A stretch of 64,000 nucleotides of DNA from Burkholderia sp. Leaf177 (GTDB lineage Bacteria > Pseudomonadota > Gammaproteobacteria > Burkholderiales > Burkholderiaceae). A program made the position numbers and the translations under genes. The stretch spans positions 187,006 through 251,005 of the forward strand of contig NZ_LMPF01000023.1 in the NCBI RefSeq assembly GCF_001424345.1. The letters are read 5' to 3'. The notes under the pieces are model-generated. The model was not told the DNA's origin and ran no database searches. It saw only the letters and a program-made list of their open reading frames with translations. Positions 1 to 7,994 of the stretch are shown in pieces (within the stretch, counting starts at the first letter, position 1; every line of letters starts with the position of its first letter).

Positions 1-14
1 TCTCTTTATGAATC

Positions 15-38
15 AAAGCCCGCTGAATGCGGGCTTTT
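15..38 (+). terminator. Intrinsic terminator of a gene upstream of the window
   Basis: A 9-bp stem (AAAGCCCGC / GCGGGCTTT) with a 5-nt loop is followed by a short T run. No gene inside the window precedes it, so it probably ends a + strand gene to the left. Confidence 0.7.
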
Positions 39-462
39 GCATTTCATGACTATCCCCGATTGAACGCATTAACAAAACAATTGAAGCGCGCCATATCAGT
101 TACGGTCATCTGATTTCTAAAATAAACCGGGTCATTTAATAACTTCTCGTCGATCGATAATTAAAGGCTTGAAGAAGCGCTTGCCAGTTGTTAAGTTAGG
201 CGAATTCCCAACCGATCCGTAAGCCGCTGCAGATCCTTGCTGCACATCCTTACCACGTATGCCACACAGGCACGAAGGCTGAACCGCACCATTCAACAAA
301 GAGCAACGTACCGCATTTAATTTCGCTCATGAAAAATCCGTAACCAATACCGTCTTCGCGATTAATTCAACGCCTTATCGGCGTGAAGCTCCGGAATATT
401 TCTAATTCATTTTAAATTGCGATCACCCGATCGCGGAGTTGCTTTTCGCCTGGAGAAAGTCC
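39..462. other. Leader region without a gene
   Basis: About 420 bases of relatively AT-rich sequence lie between the terminator and the MFS gene. I see no convincing ORF and no riboswitch fold that I recognise. It presumably holds the promoter and control sites of the transporter-guaD-porin block, but no clear -35/-10 pair could be assigned. Confidence 0.5.
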
Positions 463-1746
463 ATGAACACGGTTTCATCGAAACAAACATCGGCCGCCAC
501 ATTCCAGCTCGGTGGTCCGCGAGCCTGGTGGATATGGGCGTTGTCGGTCGCGTTCGTCATCTATCTTTTCAGCGTGCAAACGGGATATTCGATCGTCAAT
601 CCCGAAGTGAAAAAAAGCGCGTCGCTGAGCGTGGATCAGGTTGCCACCATCGCGGCTGTCTATACGTGGGTCTTCGCGGTTTGCCAGTTTTTCGGCGGCG
701 CATTGCTCGACCGGCTGGGCGCGCACAAGGTCTTGCCCATATCCGTGGTGCTGGTCACCGCGGGCGTGTTCCTGTTCGCGAACGCGCAGAGCTACGGCAC
801 GCTGCTCGTCTCGCAGTTCGTCATGGCCGTGGGCGCGTGCACCGGCTTCGTGGGCGCCGGTTATATAGGCGGGCAATGGTTCGGCATGGGGCGCTTCAAC
901 TTCATGTTCGGGCTCGTGCAATTCGCGGCGTCGCTATCGTCGGCGTTTTCGGTCAACGCACTGCAATGGGGTCTCAGCGAAATTCCATGGCGCGAACTGT
1001 TCAATTTTGTCGGCGCGGCGGGCGTGGTGCTGTCCGTGCTCGCGTTCCTCTTCCTGAAAAATCCGACGCCGGTTGAATCCACCGGCGCCGGTGGCGCGGC
1101 CGCGTTTGTTCATTCCGTGCTCGATGCGCTTTTGCAAGTCGCAAAGATCCCGCATGTCTGGTTTTCCGCGCTGATCTGCGCGGCATTGTTCGGCAGCATG
1201 CTCGCCGGCGGCGTGGTCTGGACGCCGATGCTCATGGAAACACTCGGCGCGTCGCCCGGAACCGCGGCGTTCAGTTCGTCGCTGCTGTGGCTGGGACTTG
1301 CAGCAGGCTGTCTCGTCATCCCGGCTCTTTCCGACAGAATCGAACGGCGCAAGTTGCCGATCATCGTCGGCATCGCGGTGCAACTGGCTTGTCTGGGCGC
1401 GCTGTTATACGTGCCGTCCTTGCCCATTCCCGTTGCAATGGTGCTCAACTTCATTTTTGGCTTTGCCAACGCTGCGCACATGCTTACGTTCAGCAGCGCG
1501 GCCGACGTGGTGCCGCCGCAACTGATCGGTACATCGGCGGCATTTGTAAACGGCCTTGCGTTCATTGCGGGCGGCATCATGATCGCGGCGCCCGGCTCGA
1601 GAGTGGTGTCCGGCGTCGCTGCGGGACTGACCGACCATACGCTCGCCATTGCCGAATACGCCGCGGCGCCGATCCTCTACGCGCTGATTGCCGCGTTTGT
1701 CATCTCGCTGATCATGAAGGAATCGCATCCGGCCCGTCGCCACTGA
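463..1746 (+). CDS. MFS transporter
   Basis: A 427-residue, very hydrophobic protein with about 12 predicted membrane spans, of the length and pattern of the major facilitator superfamily. The loop after the second span carries the MFS signature-like run GGALLDRLGAHKV (around residues 82-94). The ATG at 463 is chosen over an in-frame TTG at 439 because GGAG lies 7-8 bases upstream and the protein then begins MNTVSSK. It lies 57 bp before guanine deaminase on the same strand, which suggests co-transcription and uptake of a purine or related compound. That substrate is an inference from context; the sequence does not fix it. Confidence 0.85.
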   Translation: MNTVSSKQTSAATFQLGGPRAWWIWALSVAFVIYLFSVQTGYSIVNPEVKKSASLSVDQVATIAAVYTWVFAVCQFFGGALLDRLGAHKVLPISVVLVTAGVFLFANAQSYGTLLVSQFVMAVGACTGFVGAGYIGGQWFGMGRFNFMFGLVQFAASLSSAFSVNALQWGLSEIPWRELFNFVGAAGVVLSVLAFLFLKNPTPVESTGAGGAAAFVHSVLDALLQVAKIPHVWFSALICAALFGSMLAGGVVWTPMLMETLGASPGTAAFSSSLLWLGLAAGCLVIPALSDRIERRKLPIIVGIAVQLACLGALLYVPSLPIPVAMVLNFIFGFANAAHMLTFSSAADVVPPQLIGTSAAFVNGLAFIAGGIMIAAPGSRVVSGVAAGLTDHTLAIAEYAAAPILYALIAAFVISLIMKESHPARRH

Positions 1747-1803
1747 CCTTTCCCCCGACACGAAAGCCGGCCGCCCGGCCGGCGCACTTTCCAGGAACTC
1801 GAC

Positions 1804-3150
1804 ATGACTTCACTCAAAGCATTGCGTGCCGACGTGGTGACCTTCAACGGCGACCCGTTTCTTCAGGCGCCCGAGCAATGCCTCGTGCACATCCCTGATG
1901 CCATCGTGGTGCTCGACAACGGCAAGATCGTCGATATCGGCCCTGCAGCCGAAGTGACACCGCGTCTGCCTGCGGGAACCCAGGTTCAGCACTATCCGGA
2001 CGCGATCATTTCGGCGGGGTTTATCGATACTCACATTCACTATCCGCAAACCGAGATGATCGGCGCGTATGGCGAACAATTGCTGGAATGGCTCAACACG
2101 TACACGTTCGTCGCCGAGCAGAATTTCGCCGATAAAAACCATGCCGACATGGTCGCCAAGGTTTTCCTGCGCGAACTGCTGCGCGCGGGCACGACCACGG
2201 CCGCTGTGTATTGCACCGTGCATCCCGGCTCGGTGGATGCGTTCTTCGAGGAATCGTCGCGCTTCAACACCCGCATGGTCGCGGGCAAGGTGCTGATGGA
2301 TCGCAACGCGCCCGCCGCATTGCTCGATACCGCCGAACTCGCCTACTCCATGAGCTCCGACCTGATCGCAAAGTGGCACAAGCGCGGTCGCCAACTCTAT
2401 TGCATCACGCCGCGCTTCGCGCCTACGAGCACCGACGCCCAGCTCGATGTCTGCGGCACGCTGCTCAAGGAAACACCCGATGCCTACGTGCAAACGCATT
2501 TGTGCGAGAACGTCGATGAAATCGCGTGGGTCATGTCGCTCTTCCCCGAGCGCAAAAGTTATCTGGACGTGTACGCGCACGCGGGCATTGTCGGGCCGCG
2601 CTCGATATACGGCCACGGCATTCACCTCACCGAAGACGATCTCTGCACGTGTCATCAGACCGGAGCGGCGCTGGCGCATTGCCCGACATCGAATTTCTTC
2701 CTCGGCAGCGGCCTGTTCCGTATCTTCGATGCCAAGAATCCGAAGCGCCCCGTTCGCGTCGGTCTGGGCACCGACGTGGGCGCGGGCACGAGCTTTTCGC
2801 AACTGCAATCGCTCAACGAAGCCTACAAGGTCGCGCAGATGAACCAGACGAAGCTCAACGCAATCCAGGCGTTCTACCTCGCCACGCGCGGCGGCGCGGA
2901 AGCGTTGTACTTGCAGGACAGGATCGGCACGGTGGCGAAGGGTTTTGAGGCCGATCTCGTGATCCTCGACAAGAAGGCAACGCCGCTGATGTCGTTCCGC
3001 TCGGGATATTGCAAGGACATCGTGGAACAGCTTTTCGTGCTGATGACCCTCGGCGATGACCGCGCGATCAAAGCCACGTACGTGGCGGGCGAACAGGTCT
3101 ACGAACGCAGTCCGTCAGGCGATGGATTCCGTTATCCGCTGGCTGCCTGA
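1804..3150 (+). CDS. guaD: Guanine deaminase
   Basis: A 448-residue amidohydrolase that should convert guanine to xanthine and ammonia in the cytoplasm as part of purine salvage or catabolism. The metal-binding DTHIHYPQ motif has H77 and H79. It is followed by further metal-site signatures of the family: QTHLCEN in mid-protein, GHGIHL, and the late Asp in GLGTDVGAG. The stretch around EQLLEWLNTYTF is typical of guanine deaminase rather than of chlorohydrolases. Length matches the family. The gene follows the MFS transporter by 57 bp and precedes a porin, consistent with a small purine-use unit. Confidence 0.93.
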   Translation: MTSLKALRADVVTFNGDPFLQAPEQCLVHIPDAIVVLDNGKIVDIGPAAEVTPRLPAGTQVQHYPDAIISAGFIDTHIHYPQTEMIGAYGEQLLEWLNTYTFVAEQNFADKNHADMVAKVFLRELLRAGTTTAAVYCTVHPGSVDAFFEESSRFNTRMVAGKVLMDRNAPAALLDTAELAYSMSSDLIAKWHKRGRQLYCITPRFAPTSTDAQLDVCGTLLKETPDAYVQTHLCENVDEIAWVMSLFPERKSYLDVYAHAGIVGPRSIYGHGIHLTEDDLCTCHQTGAALAHCPTSNFFLGSGLFRIFDAKNPKRPVRVGLGTDVGAGTSFSQLQSLNEAYKVAQMNQTKLNAIQAFYLATRGGAEALYLQDRIGTVAKGFEADLVILDKKATPLMSFRSGYCKDIVEQLFVLMTLGDDRAIKATYVAGEQVYERSPSGDGFRYPLAA

Positions 3151-3254
3151 GTCCAGGCACGACTTATTTTCTTTCATGCAGGCTGGAACGGCGATCCGCA
3201 CCGCGCGGTGCGATCCGCGTTCGTTCGCCTGCTTTTTTGCTGGTCGGGGGACGC

Positions 3255-4334
3255 GTGAAGAACTGCTTCAGTTTTGGTTCAAAGGGGATCGCGGCGCTCG
3301 CGTCCGTGCTCACCACAGGAATGTTCTATAGCGGCGCCGCGAGCGCGCAATCGAGCATCCAGCTTTACGGACAAGTCGATGCCTGGGTTGGCGCACAGAA
3401 ATTCCCCGGCGGCGAGCGCGCGTGGACGCTGGGCGGCGGCGGCATGTCGACATCGTATTGGGGCTTGAAGGGCGCGGAAGACCTCGGCGGCGGATACAAA
3501 GCCATCTTCGCGCTCGAAGACTTTTTCCGGCCGCAAAACGGCGCCTACGGCCGCTTTCAAGGCGACTCGTATTTCTCGCGCGATGCGTACGTCGGCATTC
3601 AGTCGCCGGATGGAACCGTGACGGCTGGACGGCTTACCACGTCGCTGTTTGTATCGACGATCCTCTTCAATCCCTTCGCCGATTCCTACACATTTTCGCC
3701 GATGGTCTACCACGTGTTCCTCGGCCTGGGCACGTTCCCCGCCTACGCGACCGATCAGGGCGTGGTCGGCGATTCCGGCTGGGACAACGCGATCGCATAC
3801 TCAACGCCGGACTATCACGGCCTGAGCGGCACCGCGATGTACGCATTCGGCAACAAGGCGGGCGAAAACGGCCAGCACAAACTGAGCGCGCAATTCCAGT
3901 ATTTCAGCGGGTCGCTCGCGGCAACAGGCGTCTACCAGTACGTCAACTTCAATACCCAACCCGACGACCTCAGCTCGCTGGTTTCCGGCATGCAAAGCCA
4001 GGCCGTGGCGCAACTCGGCGTGTCCTACGACTTGCGCGTGGTCAAGCTTTTCGGCCAGTACATGTACACCGACAACACCGTGCGCACCGGCAACTTTCAT
4101 ATCAACACGGCGCAGGGCGGCGTGACGGTGCCGCTCGGACCTGGCTCCGTGATGGCGTCCTACGCGTATTCGCGCGACGGAGGCGGCCTCGACCAGACGC
4201 GGCAAACCTGGGCGCTGGGCTACGACTATCCGTTATCGAAACGCACCGACCTTTACGCCGCGTACATGAACGACCGGTTCACCGGGCAATCGACGGGAGA
4301 TACCTTCGGCGCCGGCGTGCGCGCGAAGTTTTAG
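3255..4334 (+). CDS. Outer-membrane porin (Gram-negative porin family)
   Basis: A 359-residue beta-barrel porin of the Burkholderia type. GTG at 3255 is preferred: a G-rich ribosome site precedes it, and it gives a signal peptide ending near ASA/Q31, followed by the family's usual first strand SSIQLYGQVDAW. The protein ends in ...GVRAKF; a C-terminal Phe is the usual outer-membrane assembly signal. The barrel should allow passive entry of small solutes, possibly those handled by the MFS carrier and guaD upstream. Its stop codon overlaps that of the convergent IclR gene (4331-4334), so there is no spacer and no separate terminator between them. Confidence 0.9.
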   Translation: MKNCFSFGSKGIAALASVLTTGMFYSGAASAQSSIQLYGQVDAWVGAQKFPGGERAWTLGGGGMSTSYWGLKGAEDLGGGYKAIFALEDFFRPQNGAYGRFQGDSYFSRDAYVGIQSPDGTVTAGRLTTSLFVSTILFNPFADSYTFSPMVYHVFLGLGTFPAYATDQGVVGDSGWDNAIAYSTPDYHGLSGTAMYAFGNKAGENGQHKLSAQFQYFSGSLAATGVYQYVNFNTQPDDLSSLVSGMQSQAVAQLGVSYDLRVVKLFGQYMYTDNTVRTGNFHINTAQGGVTVPLGPGSVMASYAYSRDGGGLDQTRQTWALGYDYPLSKRTDLYAAYMNDRFTGQSTGDTFGAGVRAKF

Positions 4335-5140
4335 CGTTCTCCGCGAACCGGCGTAAGGTTCGCCGCGGGGTTTTGCTCGCATTTCGCGCCAATCTGCTGC
4401 GCCATGCGCGCAATCGCGATGCAAATCCGCTTCTCGCGGCGCGCGTCCATGCGTCCCACCGGCACGCTGGTGCTCACCGCCAGCCGCTTGCCGTGCGGTG
4501 TTTCGCCAACGTACGCCGCAAAACATGTCAGCCCCGCTGCCGCTTCTTCACACTCGCTCGCAAGCCCGGTTTCGCGGACGCGCGCAAGTTCCCGCAGCAA
4601 GGCCGCGCGCCGCGTGATCGTTCGCGGCGTTGTGGCCGTGAGCCTGTCGGGCAGCAACTGGAGCAATTGTTCGTCGGGAAGGGTCGCGAGCAAGGCCTTG
4701 CCGAGCGCGCATGAATGCGCGGGCAGCCGCGATCCCAGATCGGATACAAGCCGCACCGCCCGTCGCGAATCTTCCCGCGCGATATACACCACGTCGCGGC
4801 CATCGAGCGTGGCAAGCTGCACGACCTCGTTGTGCGTCGCAACAAACGCCGCTGCCTGCAAGCGGAACGCGGCTTGAAAACCATCGTGGCGAACGAACGC
4901 GTTTCCCAGCTCGAACAGCTTCACGCCGATGATGTAACCATCGCCCCGCTTTTCGATCCAGAACTGACGCTCGAGCGAATCCAGTAGCAGATATAACGTG
5001 CTGCGCGATAAACCCGTGGCCTCGTGCAACGCCGACGCACGCACGGGCGTGCGCGCATTGGCAAGGACTTCGAGCACGTCGTTGGCGCGCCGCAGCGCGG
5101 GCACTTCGTAGGGGCGGTCAGGGGTTTCGGTTTTCATCAT
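4331..5140 (-). CDS. IclR-family transcriptional regulator
   Basis: A 269-residue regulator. Residues of about 15-75 form the winged helix-turn-helix (LEVLANARTPVRASAL, then TGLSRSTLYLLLDSL), and the rest is the IclR effector-binding domain (DLGSRLPAHSCALGKALLA and the late CAAYVGETP-like region). It starts about 110 bp from the divergent fumarylacetoacetate hydrolase-family gene, with a nested dyad between them, so it probably controls that gene and its own. It also converges on the porin. The effector is unknown. A second in-frame ATG sits at 5137. Confidence 0.9.
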   Translation of the reverse strand: MMKTETPDRPYEVPALRRANDVLEVLANARTPVRASALHEATGLSRSTLYLLLDSLERQFWIEKRGDGYIIGVKLFELGNAFVRHDGFQAAFRLQAAAFVATHNEVVQLATLDGRDVVYIAREDSRRAVRLVSDLGSRLPAHSCALGKALLATLPDEQLLQLLPDRLTATTPRTITRRAALLRELARVRETGLASECEEAAAGLTCFAAYVGETPHGKRLAVSTSVPVGRMDARREKRICIAIARMAQQIGAKCEQNPAANLTPVRGER

Positions 5141-5155
5141 GAGCGTCCACTTTTC

Positions 5156-5193
5156 TGTCCAACCAGTTGGAATTATCTACAACATAATGGACA
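5156..5193. promoter_or_regulatory. Nested dyad, candidate IclR operator
   Basis: Two inverted repeats share one centre (5174.5). The outer pair is TGTCCA (5156-5161) and TGGACA (5188-5193), and the inner pair is GTTG (5166-5169) and CAAC (5180-5183). It lies between the divergent iclR-type gene and the FAH-family gene, where a shared operator would be expected. Assignment to this regulator is inference. Confidence 0.5.
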
Positions 5194-5252
5194 ACTCGAT
5201 ACCCCGATAATACGATCAAGGCCCTGATTTCCACCAGCCCGGACCACTATTC

Positions 5253-6437
5253 ATGGCTTCGTTTTCCCCATCCGCCTGCCTTCCCGATGATCTCGACCGT
5301 GCCGTGCTGATCGGCCGCGTCTGGCGTCCTGCGCCCGTCAATGGACCGTCCGTGGTCTGCGTTCGCGGCGGACAGGTTATCGACATCACGTATATTGCGC
5401 CGACGACAGCCGACCTGTTCGAACGCGCCGATGCACTCGATATTGTTCTAAATGCCGACGGTGAATCGCTGGGTTCGGTCGAAGACCTCGTGCGCGCGAG
5501 CTTCGATCCGCAATCAACCGGCGTCAAATTGCTCGCCCCGTGCGACGTGCAGGCCGTCAAGGCCTGCGGCGTGACGTTCGCGGTCAGTCTGCTCGAACGC
5601 GTGATCGAAGAACAGGCAGGCGGCGACGCAAGCAAAGCGAAGGAAGTGCGCGAGACCATCAACACCTTGATCGGCGCGGATCTTTCGAAAATCGTGCCGG
5701 GCTCGGAAAGCGCGGAGAAGCTGAAGGCGGAACTCGAGCGCCGCGGTGCGTGGTCGCAATACATGGAAGTCGGCATCGGTCCGGACGCCGAGGTGTTCTC
5801 CAAATCGCAGCCGATGTCTTCCGTTGGGCTCGGCGCGGATATCGGGCTGTATCGGACATCGGTATGGAACAATCCCGAGCCTGAAATCGTGCTGGCCGTG
5901 AACAGCGCGGGAACGATCGTTGGTGCGACGCTCGGCAACGACGTGAATTTGCGGGACATCGAAGGGCGTAGCGCGCTGTTGCTCGGCAAGGCGAAGGACA
6001 ACAACGGATCGTGTGCAATAGGCCCGTTCATTCGCCTTTTCGATGAAAAATTCACACTCGATTCAGTGCGCCAGGCGAGCGTGTCATTAAGAATCGAGGG
6101 CGCCGATGACGGCTTTACGCTCGACGGCATCAGCCATATGAGCGAGATCAGCCGCGATCCGGCCGATCTCGTGGAGCAGACGATCGGTGCGCATCATCAG
6201 TATCCGGACGGCCTGATGTTATTCCTCGGCACCATGTTCTCGCCGATCAAGGATCGCGACACGCCGGGCGGCGGTTTCACACATCACATGGGCGATACCG
6301 TCACAATTTCGGCGCCCGCACTCGGCGCGTTGGTGAACACGGTGCGCCGGTCGGAGGAGATTACGCCGTGGACATTCGGCGTCCGCGCGCTGTACGCAAA
6401 TCTGGCGAAGCGAGGCATTTCGCCCAGCCAGGGTTAA
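5253..6437 (+). CDS. Fumarylacetoacetate hydrolase-family protein
   Basis: A 394-residue enzyme with a unique N-terminal part and a C-terminal FAH fold. The acidic metal-site pattern is visible: EPEIVLAV in mid-protein, followed by GNDVNLRDIEGR, then a Gly-rich segment before the C-terminus. Relatives at this length act as hydrolases or dehydratases on 2-keto-3-deoxy sugar acids or acylpyruvates. Which reaction applies here cannot be read from sequence alone. Divergent transcription from an IclR regulator across a dyad suggests it is induced by a catabolic substrate. Confidence 0.8.
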   Translation: MASFSPSACLPDDLDRAVLIGRVWRPAPVNGPSVVCVRGGQVIDITYIAPTTADLFERADALDIVLNADGESLGSVEDLVRASFDPQSTGVKLLAPCDVQAVKACGVTFAVSLLERVIEEQAGGDASKAKEVRETINTLIGADLSKIVPGSESAEKLKAELERRGAWSQYMEVGIGPDAEVFSKSQPMSSVGLGADIGLYRTSVWNNPEPEIVLAVNSAGTIVGATLGNDVNLRDIEGRSALLLGKAKDNNGSCAIGPFIRLFDEKFTLDSVRQASVSLRIEGADDGFTLDGISHMSEISRDPADLVEQTIGAHHQYPDGLMLFLGTMFSPIKDRDTPGGGFTHHMGDTVTISAPALGALVNTVRRSEEITPWTFGVRALYANLAKRGISPSQG

Positions 6438-6459
6438 AACGCGCTGAAAAGGCTGCGCC

Positions 6460-6831
6460 TTATTCCTTGGGGCGCGGATTTTTATCGATAGTCGATGGCA
6501 GCGCGGCTTCGGTCGATGTCTGGAGACGTGGGCTGTTCGCCGAATCTCCAACGCTCGAGGTTGCGCCTTCCGTCTCTGACTTACGGTAACCATTGCCTTC
6601 TACAGGTGTCGTTCGGCGTTTGACCTCGTCGACCTCTTCCGCTGGTTTGTCGGTTCTCCCATCGTGCTCGCGCAACGGAGCGTCAGGCGTGCGCACGCCT
6701 TGGTGAGCGTCGCCGCCAGTCGCTGCTCCGCCAGGCCCAGGCAGGTTGCCAATCGAACCGCCGCCGCTCGCGCCCGATCCGCTATCGCCAAGCGGCTTGC
6801 CACTATTCTTCTCGCGTTCTGTCTGGGCCAT
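6460..6831 (-). CDS. Small disordered hypothetical protein
   Basis: A 123-residue protein starting MAQTEREKNSG, rich in Gly, Ser, Asp, Glu and Lys, with almost no hydrophobic core and no signal peptide. It begins with a Gly-rich run (GSGASGGGSIGNLPGPGG) and ends with charged and Pro-rich tracts. ATG at 6831 is chosen over an upstream in-frame start at 6885 because CAGGA lies at a good distance. It looks intrinsically disordered and hydrophilic, as some stress-related proteins are, but I recognise no domain. It converges on the FAH-family gene. Confidence 0.6.
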   Translation of the reverse strand: MAQTEREKNSGKPLGDSGSGASGGGSIGNLPGPGGAATGGDAHQGVRTPDAPLREHDGRTDKPAEEVDEVKRRTTPVEGNGYRKSETEGATSSVGDSANSPRLQTSTEAALPSTIDKNPRPKE

Positions 6832-6947
6832 GATGAAATCCTGTTCACTGTCGATATTCAATATGAACAGCAACTCACATTCCACTACTTACTGAATATC
6901 GCCGGAAGCGCTACGCTTGGTCTCTGATTTTCGATTTCTCTTAGAAC

Positions 6948-7157
6948 ATGCCAGTTTACGATTACGAATGCACCGAATGCGGCCATTTCGAAACTGCACG
7001 GCGGATCGCCGAACGTAACGACGCAACGGATTGTCCCAACTGCGGGTCGACCGCACATCGCGTGGTCGTGGGTGCGCCGTCGTTATCTGGCGAAGCGGCT
7101 GAACCCAGCGGGCGATATGGAATGTGGCACGTCGGCGGATGTGCGTGCTGCAAGTGA
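6948..7157 (+). CDS. FmdB-type zinc ribbon protein
   Basis: A 69-residue protein of the FmdB/CxxC_CxxC_SSSS family. It begins MPVYDYECTECGHFE, and the four zinc ligands are the two pairs CTEC and CPNC. The tail ends in an extra CACC motif. Such proteins bind zinc through a single ribbon. The family name comes from a putative regulator of formamidase genes, but the role of most members is unknown. There is no amidase nearby. Confidence 0.85.
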   Translation: MPVYDYECTECGHFETARRIAERNDATDCPNCGSTAHRVVVGAPSLSGEAAEPSGRYGMWHVGGCACCK

Positions 7158-7205
7158 CGAAATTTTGCTTCGTCGGACGCGCTTAGAACCGGCGCGGGTT
7201 CATCG

Positions 7206-7445
7206 TCAGGACACGCGAAGCGGCTGCGGATTGAATGGCGAGCGAGGCATCGGCTGTCCATCGACGAACGCTATCGCGCAACGAACTGCAAACGCGTAAG
7301 CGCAGTCACGGTTTGCAAAGGCGCCCAAGTCTCCAAGCGATGTGGCTTCGCCGTCTTCTTCAAGCAGCGACACACGCGCAACGAATGTGTGCCCACGCTT
7401 GATCACCGAAGGTTGAATCGCAGCTCCACGATGGTAGAAAATCAT
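7206..7445 (-). CDS. Small hypothetical protein
   Basis: A 79-residue protein starting MIFYHRGAAIQPSV. The start at 7445 is chosen because CAGGAG lies about 6 bases upstream; an upstream in-frame start at 7460 lacks this. It has a mixed hydrophobic and charged composition with no signal peptide and no motif I recognise. The fold may be a small beta-rich domain (HTFVARVSLLEEDG, then CAYAFAVRCAIAFVDG), but this is only an impression. Confidence 0.6.
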   Translation of the reverse strand: MIFYHRGAAIQPSVIKRGHTFVARVSLLEEDGEATSLGDLGAFANRDCAYAFAVRCAIAFVDGQPMPRSPFNPQPLRVS

Positions 7446-7756
7446 CGAACGCTCCTGCAATCAAAGCGACCACGCTTATTACGGTTTTTATGCGGCAACG
7501 CTTCCGTGATTCACTAAGCTAATAACTAAAAACGAGCGAATAAATACCGCATTTACCTTTTTTATTTTGCAATCTTTGAAAGCACTTTGTGTCCATTTCT
7601 GTTGCCCACATCCTGCGGTTTCCGTACATGCCAGAATGTTTGCTTGAATGGGACACCACGCGTTATTACTGACTGGCGTAAAGAACACGCGCACGACCAG
7701 GCGCGCTGAAGCATCGCAGCAGCGAGAGGCAGGCTAAAGCCAAGTGTGAGGATGAA
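7446..7756. other. Intergenic region, AT-rich
   Basis: About 310 bases with a markedly AT-rich part (roughly 7480-7580). I see no gene here; a 68-codon minus-strand ORF has no ribosome site or recognisable content. It may hold the promoter of the minus-strand gene at 7206-7445 and sequence downstream of the tRNA. Confidence 0.5.
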
Positions 7757-7833
7757 TGGTGGGCCGGGTGGGATTCGAACCCACTATCGGTCGATTATGA
7801 GTCGACAGCTTATACCAATTAAGCTTCCGGCCC
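7757..7833 (-). tRNA. tRNA with anticodon CAU (Ile2 or elongator Met)
   Basis: A complete cloverleaf reads on the minus strand. The acceptor stem is GGGCCGG/CCGGCCC with A73 and an encoded CCA. The D stem is GCTT/AAGC, the anticodon stem is GTCGA/TCGAC with loop CTCATAA, and the T stem is GTGGG/CCCAC with the TTCGAAT loop. The CAU anticodon fits either elongator Met or the lysidine-modified Ile2 tRNA. The anticodon-arm core resembles Ile2 more, but this needs an identity-element scan or a tilS-substrate model. Confidence 0.95.
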
Positions 7834-7928
7834 TTTGTGCAGCTGCGGGCGAACATACGTTGCCGCAATGACGAAGTGCGTTCGCAGCCAAGATTGCGAA
7901 GGTCTGCGAGTTTGCCTTGAAACGGGCT

Positions 7929-7969
7929 ATAAAACAAGCGCGGCGGTCCAAAATCGGGCCGCCGCGCTC
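7929..7969 (-). terminator. Intrinsic terminator of rpoD
   Basis: A 10-bp GC-rich stem (AGCGCGGCGG / CCGCCGCGCT on the + strand, 7937-7946 and 7959-7968) is followed on the minus strand by a T-rich run. It lies 26 bases past the rpoD stop. Confidence 0.8.
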
Positions 7970-7994
7970 AGGTGCTACGTCCACGCCGCTACGA

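Noticed and set aside
7488..7694. 68-codon minus-strand ORF in the AT-rich gap before the tRNA
   Set aside because: No ribosome binding site and no recognisable protein features; length is expected by chance in such sequence.
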